A stretch of 64,000 nt of DNA from Engraulis encrasicolus (Eukaryota > Chordata > Actinopteri > Clupeiformes > Engraulidae). Below, one piece after another: positions 9,090 through 21,923 of the stretch; position 1 is the first letter of the stretch; every line of letters starts with the position of its first letter. The position numbers were made by a program, and so were the translations under genes. The stretch covers positions 49,472,163 through 49,536,162 of the forward strand of contig NC_085867.1 in assembly GCF_034702125.1 (NCBI RefSeq), read 5' to 3'. The notes beneath the pieces are model-generated. The model saw nothing but the letters and a program-made list of their open reading frames with translations, did no database searches and was not told the DNA's origin.

Positions 9090-10654
9090 GATAAGTGTTT
9101 CCCAACCACTGTGCCGTGGCACACTAGTGCCGTGGGAAATTCTTTTTTTTTTTTTTTGCTTAGGCCTAATTTTTTTGGCAAACGTATTCATTAATAGGCC
9201 TAATTAGGCCTACTTCTATTGTTAAGGCGGCTACAGAGTATAATTTGTTTTCATTATTTCATAATTTTTGTTGGTGGGGATATAGGCTATAAGCCTAGGC
9301 TATATAGGCTATTTTTAATTAGGCTATTTGAATGATTCAACCAACCGCCCGAATTTAATTAAAATATTTGGCTATAGGCTACTTTCGATTGTGTTAATTC
9401 GATTCGATTGTGTGTGCTCTTCTTAAAACCTGATTTTAATATGGCAACCAGCATAGGCCCTACACATTGTGAGGGACTAAACAAGTGCGTCCAATGCGAA
9501 TATTCCCTCTTGTGTTGTTGGGGGGGGGGGGAGAGAGCTCTTTTGTGTGCGTGTGGGGGTTTAATCACCCCCTCCCCCACAGACAAACATTCATACCGTC
9601 ACACAGTTGAAGACTGTAGTCAGTTGACATCTGCGCCCCTCCAACCGTCTGCCTGTGTCTGTTTGTGCTTCCGTGCTTGTCCATCCCCCAGTTTTAGTAG
9701 TAGTAGAAATACAGTCAGCAAATTACATGTTTTATTTAGCATTGGGCATTTGATAGGGCATTTGATAATAACACAAGTGTGAGCCCTAAACAAGACCACC
9801 ATGTGAATTTAAACTCGACTTTTTTTCTGTCTTTCATTCACCATCTCCCAATCCAGTTTGCATAGGCCTACCTACAATTTGAACCGGTAAAGACAATTAA
9901 AACCGAGTCAATCAGACAGGAACACCATTGTAATTAAGCGCCCCTCCAAGCCGTGTGAGTTTAACAGTTTGCGGCCAAGAGGTTTTTTCACGAGCGCGCG
10001 CGCGCGCACGCACACACACACACACGAGAGATGCAAGGCAGAGTATGGATATTGTTTCAAAAGTTTGAATGTTTATTTGTTGTGAAGATCTATGATCGAA
10101 ACGTTGCTCCCAATAAATTAAGTCTTTTGCAAGCAGTGTCCTTTCCCGCTCCTACATGTGACAGTTTTTTGATCTGGCACCTGCTGATGCTTTTTTGCTG
10201 GATGTGCGCACTTTCCACTACACAAATAGCAATAAAAACATAGATCAATAAAAAGGCGTTCAAAAAATCAAACTATGCCTAAAAATAAATCCTTACAAAG
10301 TCTTTTAAGTGTCCAGGTGTAGGCCTAGCCTACCCTACTTCAATGTCCTTACTCCCGTGTCCATACAGTAAATCCCATGGTGCAAAAAGTGCAGTTGGCT
10401 AGTGACTCAACAAGGGTGGCAGCAACGCAGTCTGGTCTTGATTCAGAATTCACTCAGGACAAAGGCGGCATTCAAAAAAATCTAAGTAGGCTATGCCTAA
10501 AAATAAATCCTTACAAAGTATTTTAAGTGTCCAGTCACCTGTATAGGCCTACAGTCATCGACCAAATCATCGATCTAGGTGGTGAGCCCACTGATAGGTA
10601 AAGGGAAACAGCGCACTACTGCACAAACAACAGACCGAGTCGCAGGAGACACAG
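9090..10654. other. No gene seen; repeat remnants
   Basis: Contains a partial copy (9,640-9,945) of the 7,171-7,786 duplication, a (CG)/(CA) stretch near 9,994-10,025, and a Penelope-like tail with a degenerate hammerhead core near 10,080-10,105 followed by CAATAAA. A 60-70 bp direct repeat sits at about 10,257-10,320 and 10,470-10,535. No credible coding exon. Confidence 0.5.
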
Positions 10655-10660
10655 CGAAAG

Positions 10661-13600
10661 CATACCTGCCAACCTTTACAAAAATTTTTGAGTAGCAACT
10701 TATCGCGGCGCGGCAATTCACGGCGCAACAACTTGGCATGGCAAAGCAACGGGGCCGCCGGCGGGCCCATCTGAGAGGCTACTTTGTTTTGCATAGTCTG
10801 CCCTACACCTAGGGTTGCCAAATGTCAACAGGGAAGATATGAGACACTTCATTCAGGCAGGGGGTTTAGGGGTCCTCCCCGAGAAAAATTGCTTTTCTTA
10901 GATGCAATTTCCTGCATTTTAATGCATTTTAGCCTAACATCCTGTGTATCTGGCAAATAGTTAAGCGGGCTTGCGGAGCAAGAGCAGAGCTCTTGCAGAG
11001 CAAGGCCCGATTATAGTAATCTCTAAGTCCTGTTTATTGGTTCTCTTGTACAGGGACAGTAAAAATAGAAAATGGATCTCCTCCTAGGCCTTTCGAGATA
11101 GAGACACCGTTCAAACACTAAAACGACCGGCTCGGCTTGGAGATCGCGTTTCGTTATAGGCTTCTCCGTGTCTCTTGTCGTTTTCCCGTTTTTGGCGATT
11201 TAGTGAAAGCCTGGGTCCCCATTGGAAACAGTGGTGGAACCTCCATGAACCAAGGTTCCGCCACTCTAGAGATTAGAGTGTAGGAGGCTTTTTCGGTCAT
11301 AAAACATCAACACTTTCACCTAGAAGTTTAGTTGACGCGTTGTTAGCGAGCTCTATGGGATGTCTCCAAATTGTGAAAGTTTCATCTCCCAACTCCCAAT
11401 ACTTTTTAAATGGCAGGTTTGTAAAAAAGACAGACCTGGCTCTATGGAGAATCCCAGTCTTTGGAAAAGTGCATTTTTCAAGAGATCAGCGCATGTCCCA
11501 CACGGAGGTCCATTTGTGCCTGAAAAATTTAACCTATAAACTTCATTCAAAGACTGTTAGAGACATCACAAGCATGACTCCGATCTGTGAAAAGGACACG
11601 TGCCAACTCCTTTTAGTTTTTTTACAACGATGTTGTAAAGACAAAAAACTCATTCTCATTTTTTCTCCCCTGTTAAAGGCTCAATACTAACTGTCTTTCA
11701 GTCAATCACAACAGGTGCAGCCAGTGAAGGATTCCATTTCAACTGCCACTGTCTCAAGATTCCATTCTTAACGAGCAGGTGCGAGCAAGCATTCTAGAAG
11801 TCCATTGTTCAGCTCTGCAATGCAATGTAATATAGTCTTGCTGGACTATGCATGACAATTAACTGCTTGGCTTAGTGGTAATGCATGCTGCTGCATTAGA
11901 TTGGAGGTTGAGGGTTCGAAACCCACATGAAGCAATGTTGATTTTCTAAATTATATCATATGCAGCGTTCCTTGGCCGACTTAAAATGCCATACATGTAT
12001 ATCATTTAGTATGGATGGCAAATGTGCTGAATTACAGATATTGAGGTTGGGGGTTCGAAACCCAGTCAAAGCCATGTTGATTTTCAAAATTACATCATAT
12101 GCAGTGTTCCTTGGCCAACTTAAAGTGCCATGTATGTCATTTAGTATGCATGGCAAATGTGCTGGATTACAGATATGGAGGTTGGGGGTTCGAATCCCAG
12201 TCAAAGCCATGTTGATTTTCAAAAGTATATCATATGCAGTGTTCCTTGGCCAACTTAAAATGCCATGTATGTCATTTAGTATGAATGGCAAATGTGCTGA
12301 ATTAGGGATATGGGGGTTGGAGGTTCGAACCCCAGTCGAAGCCATGTTGATTTCCAAAATGATATCATATGCAGTGTTCCTTAGCCAACTTCAAATATCA
12401 TGTATCGTATGTCATTTAATATCAATGGCAAAGGGGTTGGATTACAGATATGGAGGTTGTGAGTTCTAATCCCGCTCGAAGCCATGTCGATTTTCAAAAT
12501 TATATCATATGCAGTGTTCCTTAGCCAACTTAAAATACCATGTATGTCATTTAGTATATCCCCAAAACGCAGAGCTACAGCACTTTCAAGATGGCTGAAT
12601 CCAAGATGGCTGAATTGTTTGGCCCATAACTTCTGACTGGGTGGATGGATTTTTCCCAACATTTCTTTTAGCTTTGTTTTCTCAATAGTACTTTTTTTCA
12701 TCTCTGCCCCAAAAGGCAAGCCCGCTTCCAGCATTTTCTGTGAGAATGCATTTCTAGTTTATCTTGCTCTTCACAGTGCTTTGAACTACCATAATTTATT
12801 AATTTTTCATGGAAGATGTTTTTTTTTTTGTTTCACACCATAACACCAATAAAATGCTATGATATAGTGTGCTGGAATTCAGGCCCCTAAATTAACTTTA
12901 TTGATCACCAGCCAATATGGCTGTTAATCTTACTAGTCAAACATACCACCAGTCTGGCTAGTAAGTGGCTATAGGCCTATTAAGTTATCCTATGTACCAG
13001 CCAAACAGAGCATTTGGTCAATTGGGGGGTGTTAAGGAGCTGGAATTGAGTATGAAATTGAAGCATTTGCTGATTATTTTTTTGGCTGTAGAAGGTACAT
13101 GTAGGAAAATGTATACTTTGATTCTATAATACAGAGGCATTTCAGTGATTTAATGAACAAAAAGTTAAATTGTAATGATTCTTACATCATCTCCCCCAAT
13201 ATTAATAAATGGTAATGTTGTCACCTACTGTGAAGAAGCATCAGCAGAGTAGAGAAAAAGATAAAGACAAGTGTTATCTAAACTAGGATAATATCAGGTT
13301 GCCTTGGGGGCTAACATCAAAATCACACTTGCATTCATTCGGTACAAAATGCGTCATATAGTGGCTCTACTGAGGGACGGGGGCTAATGGCCATTGCTCT
13401 TGGGACGTATAGGGGCATGCACTAACTTAGGGGCATGCACGCTTCTTGTTTGTACTTCTCTGCATAATAGTAGGCCTATCTACCCTCATCTGCCGCCATG
13501 AGTTGGCTATTGTTCACTGTTCGGCACATATATGATGATAGGAGAATTGATTTTATTAATAGATTGCCATACGTGATTACGGATAGTAGTCGTGGAGTGA

Positions 13601-14485
13601 TGCATATTTGGTATGACGCACGACCTGTTACACTTGTTCACAGAATGGGTCACGACTCGGGGGGGAACAGTATTCCTATACGGTGTCATGGTAGGTTACG
13701 GATGTACTCCGAGCACAACCGTTAGAAATATCGCTTTATTTTCCCCGAGTTAAAATGATCCGACGCAAAGGGAAACCGAATTTAGTTTGCTGCTAATCTG
13801 CTAATTTATAGCGCAGTCATCGACACATTTTCTCATTCGGAAGTAATCTCGTTTCGGTCCAATATCAAACAAGCAACAACATATTCCCGTCAAATACGGC
13901 GAAACATTGGGTGAACCATTACGACAGACCTCGGCCTTTATTTATTTTCATAAGTTTACGAATTTAGCAACTGGACGCAATTCACTATTCCCATACATGC
14001 AGTCACCTTTCTCAAAGCCCATTTACCTTTGAAACGGTGATTTTGACGGTGCTCACTTGTAAAACTACAGCGACAGTACCAAGATGGATAATACATGATG
14101 ACAGGAGGAGGACACTTGTGTCAGAGATTATAGGACTATATTACTCAGTCTCTCTGCTTGTGTGATTTCGAAGCAAACTTTCTATCGGCAGCTGATGCCT
14201 CGACTCGAGAGGAGCGCAGCACACCAAATGAAGACCTCAAACTAGCGCTCTGATTGGTCAATATTCCCCCCACACACGTTGCTGGCCAATGGAAAGGCCA
14301 GCGCGAGACAATTGCAAGCAGAGCCATATCTACGGCTCTGTCTGGTTGCAAGTCTACAGAGCAATGTATTGGGCCCATGAACACACTTTGCTATTGGTTT
14401 TTCCCGTATTTTGAAGTGACAGCGCCGTAGTTTGATGTCAAAATCCGTATCTGCTACACAAAATGCGTAATGGTCGGCAGGTATG
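10661..14485. mobile_element. DNA transposon with 6-bp target duplication, nested inserts
   Basis: Both ends begin CATACCTGCC with about 40 bp of inverted similarity (…TTAC…ATTTT…GTAGCA). They are flanked by exactly CGAAAG on both sides (10655-10660 and 14486-14491). The interior holds a fragment with 12-bp inverted ends AAGCGGGCTTGC (10,963-12,727) and the B-box tandem array, and no transposase I recognise. The superfamily is unclear; a 6-bp duplication fits the hAT6, Dada or IS3EU type groups. Confidence 0.6.
11868..12560 (+). repeat. Tandem array of ~137-bp units, each with a tRNA-like B box
   Basis: Five units spaced 139, 135, 135 and 140 bp carry B-box-like cores at 11913, 12052, 12187, 12322 and 12462 (GGTTCGAAACC and variants; the last is degenerate). 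The first unit also has an A-box-like TGGCTTAGTGG at 11,873-11,883. The units share catatgcagtgttccttggcc. This looks like a tRNA-derived SINE head that became tandemly amplified. Confidence 0.65.
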
Positions 14486-14491
14486 CGAAAG

Positions 14492-15598
14492 GGACGGAAC
14501 GCAATTCTGGTTAAGCCGGGCAGAAAGGATGTTTTCTGCTGTCTTTATCTGCAGTGTAGCCTACATTAGGCAACTTGTAAAGGCTGCTGTATAGGCATTG
14601 TCTACTAAAACTCTGTAGGCCTACTTGTAAAATAAATTTTCACTCTTACTGAAAGTTTAGCCTACGTTTATTTGTTTATACACAGAATTAAAAATCAATA
14701 CAATAAAAACAATATGAGGTAATAAAAGAGTATGACGTGTGTGGATCCGTTTTTTTTGTTCAACATTGTCATAAGATGGTGCGGAGAACCAAAGACCACA
14801 AATAGACGCTAACCAGACATGGATACCAAATTATTTCTATTTATTTATTATATTTTTAGGCTTAAACATATGTTAGCCTACTAAATATTGAAAGAAGGAA
14901 AAGAAAAGACAGACACGTCGAGGCTACTGGTCGTAGCCTATTACAGCAAATCGAACATGCGCTTTATGCACACATAGCAAATAGTAAAAGGAATTCAACT
15001 TCGGAGCGCAGTGGGTTTCGTGGGTCCGGGGGGATGGTGATGGCACGTTTGGTGTCTTTCCACCACCCCTGCACGGAGAGTGCATGGATGGAAAGCATAT
15101 CCATAAAGCATCTGCATTCCTTCTGGAAGAATTAGGCTACAAAGAGCTGGTTACAATTTCAGTAGGCTATTATTTCCATAAAGGAATCGAATAATTGTCA
15201 TAACAAATGTTGCGGTTTCAGTCAAATAGCTCATATTAAGTGGAGGACGAGTAATATTTCATAAGCATATTTTAGTTCATATATTATGTAATTCATTCTG
15301 CAAAAATGAGTATATTTTTCTCTCAAAAAATGACATTGGTTTCAATGAGGGCACTCTTGTTCTGGCAGGGACTCGCTTTTCGGCACGACAGTCACATTCA
15401 GGCTACCACAATAAGATGAGCACAAAAATGAGTACGCGCCTTTCAATGGGCGGCTAAATATGCCTGTTGCATAGCGTAATTATTCACACATCACGTCAAC
15501 TTCAAGTCACAAATTAGTAGTCCCTTGCAGTTGACCTATGTCAAATTAACGTCCTCTCCTAGCCTATATGAACACGCGGGTGTGTGTGTGAGTGAGTG

Positions 15599-15635
<37 letters not shown>

Positions 15636-16254
15636 CCCTGGCTGCGCAGACATTGTTTAGTTTAAAAATGTTTTGGCATAGGCATACTTTTTGGGCATAA
15701 TTTAATGGCATAGGCCTACACTACACTCAGTGCATTGATTAGTCATAGCAAACAGCAAAAAATGCAGGTGGGGATGTGACATCTGACACGTGACATCTGT
15801 TCTGTTGGTTATGGCTACTAGAGTTCCGCATGTGTGCGCCTGTACCCCGACAGTTGCTTACACTTAATTTGAGCACGAAAACAGCAATATCAATCGCTTG
15901 CTAATTTTTTGCCAATGTGACAACATTAAATTCATTACGGAAGTGTAGGTTAGGTTATCGCCCCAGCTGTTGGCGATGTAAGATAAATAGCCAACGCTTA
16001 AACGCTCAAACGCGGCGCTGTAGGTTACTGCGGTGAGGTTTAGGCCCCCTATTGCACTCTCCGTAATTTTTACCAAACGAAAAAAGTATCCACATCCAGA
16101 AAACAAGTTTGAAGTTGCAATATTAGACGTTTCAAATCTTGCGATGCGAGAATCGGTATAGGGGCTTGTGGCTACACTCAATTTAGGTCTACACATAGAG
16201 CTTGCACATTAATGGCAATTCATCCGATCATCATAAAAAAAAGAAAAGAAAATT
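14492..16254. other. No gene seen
   Basis: AT-rich sequence with repeated TAGGCCTA-type octamers and a (GA)n microsatellite at about 15,602-15,633. Short ORFs have no recognisable domain or splice support. Confidence 0.4.
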
Positions 16255-17099
16255 CGGTAACGCTTTATTTTACGGTACAGTATTTACTATGTACTTTCTG
16301 GGTAACAACTGGGTAACAGAGGGAAATTACATGGTACCTAGAATGTAAAAAGGGGGTAAATACGATGTAAATACTGTGCAATTACAGAGGAAAAAACTCA
16401 AAAGTTACCGTGAAACTACACTGTGTATTTTCTGGGTAACAATTGGGTAACAGAGAGAAATTACCCAATTGTTATCCAGAAAATACACAGTGTAGTTTCT
16501 TGGTAAGTTTTGTGTTTTCCCCTGTAATTACATAGTATTTACATCGTAATTACCCCCTTTTTCCCATTCTAGGTACCATGTAACTTCTCTCTACGGTACA
16601 GTATTTACTATGTACTTTCTGGGTAACAACTGGGTAACAGAGAGAAGTTACATGGTACCTAGAATGTAAAAAGGGGGGTAATTATGATGTAAATACTATG
16701 TAATTAGAGGGAAAAACCTCAAAACTTACCATGACACTACACTGTGTATTTTCTGGGTAATTATTGTTTGATGGCAATTTAAAAAAGGATGAAAGTACTA
16801 CCTATTTACCTCCTGTTTGTTTTACAGCAATACCACATTTAATTACTAGGTTAATGTGCTGCTTTGGATGGTAATTACACAACTCCAAAGTCAGAACTTA
16901 CAAGGAACAGTATTTCATTGTAGTTACTGTGTTTATCACCATACATACCCATTTATTGCATGGGTAAATGTGGTACTTACCTGACAAAACAATTGCTGAT
17001 GTCACACATTGCCATGGGCTTTATCTTCATTCTTGTAGCCGCTGAGTCAAAAGTGTTTGGTAAGTACATGGTAGGTTTCTGCACTGTTACCAAGTAACA

Positions 17100-18655
17100 T
17101 ATATTTATTTACCAGGTAAAGAAGGGGAAACTGTACTGTAAAGTAAAGCGAATGCTCTTACCAAAGTATTACCAATTTCTTACCAAGCAATTATACTTAT
17201 TTCATGTATCATGTAAGTACATGGTAAGTTTCTGCACTGTTACCGAGTTACAGATATTCAGTTACCAGGTAAAGAAGGGGAAACTGTACTGTAAAGTAAA
17301 GCGAACGCTCTTACCAAAGTATTACCAATTTCTTACCAAGCAATTATACTTATTTCATGTATCATGTAAGTACATGGTAAGTTTCTGCACTGTTACCGAG
17401 TTACAGATATTCAGTTACCAGGTAAAGAAGGGGAAACTGTACTGTAAAGGAAAGCGAACGCTCTTACCAAAGTATTACCAATTTCTTACCAAGTAATTAA
17501 ACTTGTTTCATAAATCATGTAAGTACATGGTAAGTTTCCGCACTGTTACCGAGTTACGGATATTCAGTTACTAGGTAAAGAAGGGGAAACTGTACTGTAA
17601 AGTAAAGCGAACGCTCTTACCAAAGTATTACCAATTTCTTACCAAGAAAATGAACTTGTTATATATCATATAAGTACATGGTAAGTATCTGCACTGTTAC
17701 CAAGTAACAGATATTCAGTTACCAGGTAAAGAAAGGGAAACTGTACTGTAAAGTAAAGCGAACGCTCTTACCAAAGTATTACCAATTTCTTACCAAGCAA
17801 TTAAACTTATTTCATGTATCATGTAAGTGCAAGGTAAGTTTCTGCGCTGTTACCAAGTTACAGATATTCAGTTACCAGGTAAAGAAGGGGAAACTGTACT
17901 GTAAAGTAAAGTGAACGCTCTTACCAAAGTATTACCAGTTTCTTACCAAGAAAGTAAACGTGTTTCATATATCATGTAAGTACATGGTAAGTTTCTGCAC
18001 TGTTACTGAGTTACAGATATTCAGTTACCAGGTAAAGAAGAGGAAACTGTACTGTAAAGTAAAGTGAACGCTCTTACCAAAGTATTACCAATTTCTTACC
18101 AAGTAATTAAACTTGTTTCATAAATCATGTAAGTACATGGTAAGTTTCTGCACTGTTACCGAGTTACGGATATTCAGTTACTAGGTAAAGAAGGGGAAAC
18201 TGTACTGTAAAGTAAAGCGAACGCTCTTACCAAAGTATTACCAATTTCTTACCAAGAAAATGAACTTGTTATATATCATATAAGTACATGGTAAGTATCT
18301 GCACTGTTACCAAGTAACAGATATTCAGTTACCAGGTAAAGAAAGGGAAACTGTACTGTAAAGTAAAGCGAACGCTCTTACCAAAGTATTACCAATTTCT
18401 TACCAAGCAATTAAACTTATTTCATGTATCATGTAAGTGCAAGGTAAGTTTCTGCGCTGTTACCAAGTTACAGATATTCAGTTACCAGGTAAAGAAGGGG
18501 AAACTGTACTGTAAAGTAAAGTGAACGCTCTTACCAAAGTATTACCAGTTTCTTACCAAGAAAGTAAACGTGTTTCATATATCATGTAAGTACATGGTAG
18601 GTTTCTGCACTGTTACCGAGTTACAGATATTCATTTACCAGGTAAAGAAGGGAAA
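17100..18655 (+). repeat. 152-bp tandem array, left arm
   Basis: About ten units with the shared core ggtaaagaaggggaaactgt recur at about 152-bp steps from 17,116 to 18,640. Some non-adjacent units are nearly identical (for example 17,574-17,930 and 18,183-18,540), which indicates multi-unit duplication. The ORF at 17,152-17,496 simply reads three repeats. Confidence 0.9.
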
Positions 18656-18787
18656 AAAAATCATCAAAAGCAAATCAAAGCATTATTGTGGAAATCATTT
18701 TTTTTATTATTGTATATTGTGGCAAACGACAGTATTGCAACTATGCTGCTCATTGGAACTGTGCAGCTTATTGCCAAATTTTATTTT

Positions 18788-20522
18788 CAGGGCTTTTTCT
18801 GAACGGGGAAATAAGGGCGCCACGCCCTCATACTCCGTGGATGCGCCCTCATGTTTTTTGTTTTTTTTTTTTTTTTTGAGCGCACCTAGAACATTTCTCA
18901 ATATTAAGTTACATAGTCATAAAGCCTCATTAATCCACAACATTGTAATGATAATAAGCTAATGATCTTATAACAATCTAAAGTGCTAAATGGTCGAAAA
19001 TGGAGACAGCATCGCGCTGTCACATTGATAATAGTAACTTTTCTGCACGTCTGAATACGAACCATTGCAAGATGCCGGCAGAGCTCAGGGCGCACCTTGT
19101 CTCGAACTGAACATTAGATCAACCAGCCAAGATTATCCTGTTCAAATGCTCGCAGCGTGATAATTTAATAATTTAGGGGGGAAATGAATTGTCATCGTGA
19201 CCTCTACCGTTTAGGCTATAGCCTATTAGCGTTTCTCCAATAATCATTGCGCAGGGTGACTGCCTGCCTGAGCACCTACAACGCCGCAGCTCACGAAAAA
19301 TGCTGGTGAAGTTACTCACTGTTTGGGCCGCAACAAGTTCTTTTTTAGAGAGACAGAGAGCCCGCGTCCTCTACAGTGCGAGCCTTTTGCTCGCATATGC
19401 CCCTACAATAAATGATTGTGCGAACGAAATAATGGATAGGGCGCACGTGTGCGAGTAGATGTTTTAACCCTTTCAATTGTATTTTGCTCCTAAAATAAAT
19501 ACACCCCATAGAGAAACGCAGGAACGTGTGAACGAGAGAAGGCGCAAAAGACAGCGTGCGCGTCGCGCACATAGAGACAGAGGCAGACAGACAAACAGTC
19601 GGGGAGTTTTGAAAGAAGATAGGCCTAAGCGTCGGGAGTATCGAGCGCTTCCACTGACGGAGAAGATCTGGAGAGAAACTTTGGCGCTAGAATAGCTAAT
19701 TCTCCGCTTAGCACAAATGCTAACAAATGCTCAACCTGTTAACTTTGTGAGAAGAAATAGCTTCGGTTTATAGCCTACACCTATCTTGTAAGTACGTGGC
19801 TAGTATTGTTTATGTTACTCCTCCTGAGACCTTGGCAAGGGAGGGCACATAGCAGGCTCTCTGTGCGCTCACTTGCTCAACTGTCATCATCATCACGTCA
19901 CGTCATGTGAAGTCAGTATTTTCTTGGACAGTCTCGGGGTGTAGCCTAGGTTTTTGATGTGCAAGCCTTCAATATTGCCAAATTGTTATTTAGAGGAAAT
20001 GTGTTTGGTTGGCATCCACTCTTTTTTGATTCATTTCTAAAATGCAAGTATAGAACAATGTTGTATTTTCAAAGGGTAATGTTCAGATTACTGAGTTGCT
20101 GTTACTGTGGTAGGCCTACCAAAAGCAATTTTTAAAAAAGTGTAACCCATATGGGTAGTCTAATCATAGCCTCATAGGCTAGCGTACTCATATGCGAGTC
20201 ATTGTATTTTCAGGACAGAAGTGTAATTGCCTCTCTGGTCTCTCTTTTAAAAAATCTGCCCCCCTGACCAATTTCATCCCAGCTCCCTGCCAGATCATGA
20301 ATATTTACCTATGTACCAGAATAAATTTCAAGTTTTGCTTAATGGCTTAATTTGTGTATTTCATATAGGGAGGGGAATATGTTCCTTTTTCTTCTCAGCC
20401 ATTTTGAAGTGCAGTAACATTGTACTTTTAGGATGTCCACAAAAGTAAAAAATGTCCCTCTCAGATAGTCTCAAAAAGCCCCATTTTACCTTCATTTTTT
20501 AAAAAATCGCGCACCCCTTAAC

Positions 20523-20582
<60 letters not shown>

Positions 20583-20639
20583 ACCCCCCCCCCCCCCCCC
20601 CTTCCTCCCTCATACTAAAAAATCCTGGAAAAAGCCCTG
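18788..20639. mobile_element. hAT-like element in the fold-back loop
   Basis: Ends CAGGGCTTTTTC and GAAAAAGCCCTG are inverted. The flanking 8-mers tttatttt and attatgtt agree at six of eight positions, as expected for an older hAT 8-bp duplication. Contains a very long poly-C tract near its right end and no intact transposase. Confidence 0.65.
20524..20600 (+). repeat. Poly-C homopolymer
   Basis: About 58 consecutive C, one A at 20,583, then another 17 C. Such a tract is prone to length error in sequencing and could form i-motif/G-quadruplex structure. Confidence 0.95.
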
Positions 20640-21362
20640 ATTATGTTTAGGTAATAAACTAATATATACTAGTATGAATGTAACCCACTACTAGGTATGT
20701 ACACGTCGATGATAGGCCAGGTTCAATAGCTAGAGAATAAAGACACTAGGCTCTGGGAGAGTGCAAAAAGATAAGTGCAATTAAAAGACACCACACAAGG
20801 ATATACTTTTTTTCTTTCTTTAGTTATGAATTGCAAGGTAGAAAATATGTACATATTCCCAAAATAAAATAAAAGAATTGACCCTTTAAAATAAAATAAA
20901 ATGAATTGTCCTTCAAAAGTGAGTAATTGTCTGTTTTCCAAAAGTTGGGAACAGTCCTTTAAATCAGTCCTTTGAATCCTCAAAGAGAAAAGAGTTCCTT
21001 TCAGTTGTTCAAGAAAAAAAAAAAGAAAAAGTAGTTCCTTTATAGTAGTTCCGTTCAGTTCAAGGCCTTAGTTCAGTTTGTAAACCGTTAAAGTAACAAC
21101 TCAAGTCAGTCAGTCAGTGTTGTTGTGACACAGGCAGGTCACAACCCTACCACATATGCGCCAATGACACAGGACAGGATCCGACTCAATGGGGTGGGTG
21201 GCTCGCCATCAAACGCAGTCATCAATCCACAGCGGAATCCAGGTTCAAAAAACGTCACCTGTGTAACCATACCCTTAGTTAAGCTACACATGTACACAGG
21301 ACAATGTTCACATTTCTTATCAAATATCAGTTCAAACAGTTTAAACTTAAAGTAGTTGTACA

Positions 21363-21923
21363 CAGGGGTGGAAAGTAACTAATTACATTTACTCAAGTAT
21401 TGTACTTGAGTAGCATTTATGAGTAGGCCTACGTTGTACTTCATAAGTAGTTTTTAAAATGAATACTTTTACTAGTATTTGAGTACATTTGACCCAAGTA
21501 GTTAACTCAATTAACACTGGAACCTGGCCTGAGTACTGAGTAAAAAATAGACAAAATGCCACGCAAAATAATGCCACAATCTGCCGGAAATGAAAGATTA
21601 TGCTGGATGGCACACAGCATTTCCACGATTGTACTATCTTGGATCAATGTATTGGATGATGGCTGGTGCCAAGCAAGAGATAGAGGTTATGGAGGACGAT
21701 ATTCAAGAAAAAGAAACATTAAATTGTCGAGAGGAAAGCTAATTAAATGTAACTAAGTACTTTTACTCAAATTGCATTTTTAAGTGAAGTACTTTTTACT
21801 TTTATTTGAGTAGATTTTTAGATAGGTAGGCCTACTTTTACTTTTACTCGAGAAGGATTTAGGCAAAGTAAAGATACTTTTACTTGAGTACAAATTTTCT
21901 GTAGCCTACTCTTTCCACCTCTG
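21363..21923. mobile_element. hAT MITE (561 bp)
   Basis: Starts CAGGGGTGGAAAGTAACTAA and ends with the inverse CTTTCCACCTCTG. The 8-bp target duplication GTTGTACA is exact (21355-21362, 21924-21931). The ACTTGAGTA-type subterminal repeats are typical of a very common fish hAT MITE. About 200 bp near 21,550-21,745 look foreign to it. Confidence 0.88.

Noticed and set aside
11868..11935. A tRNA gene
   Set aside because: A- and B-box-like motifs are present but no complete cloverleaf with anticodon arm can be drawn; it fits a tRNA-derived SINE head.
11956..12357. 133-codon minus-strand ORF
   Set aside because: It just reads three units of the 137-bp tandem repeat; no start, domain or codon signal.
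17100..18655. Regularly spaced repeats resembling a CRISPR array
   Set aside because: Units are ~152 bp with no short-repeat/unique-spacer structure, are inside inverted transposon arms, and the genome is a vertebrate.
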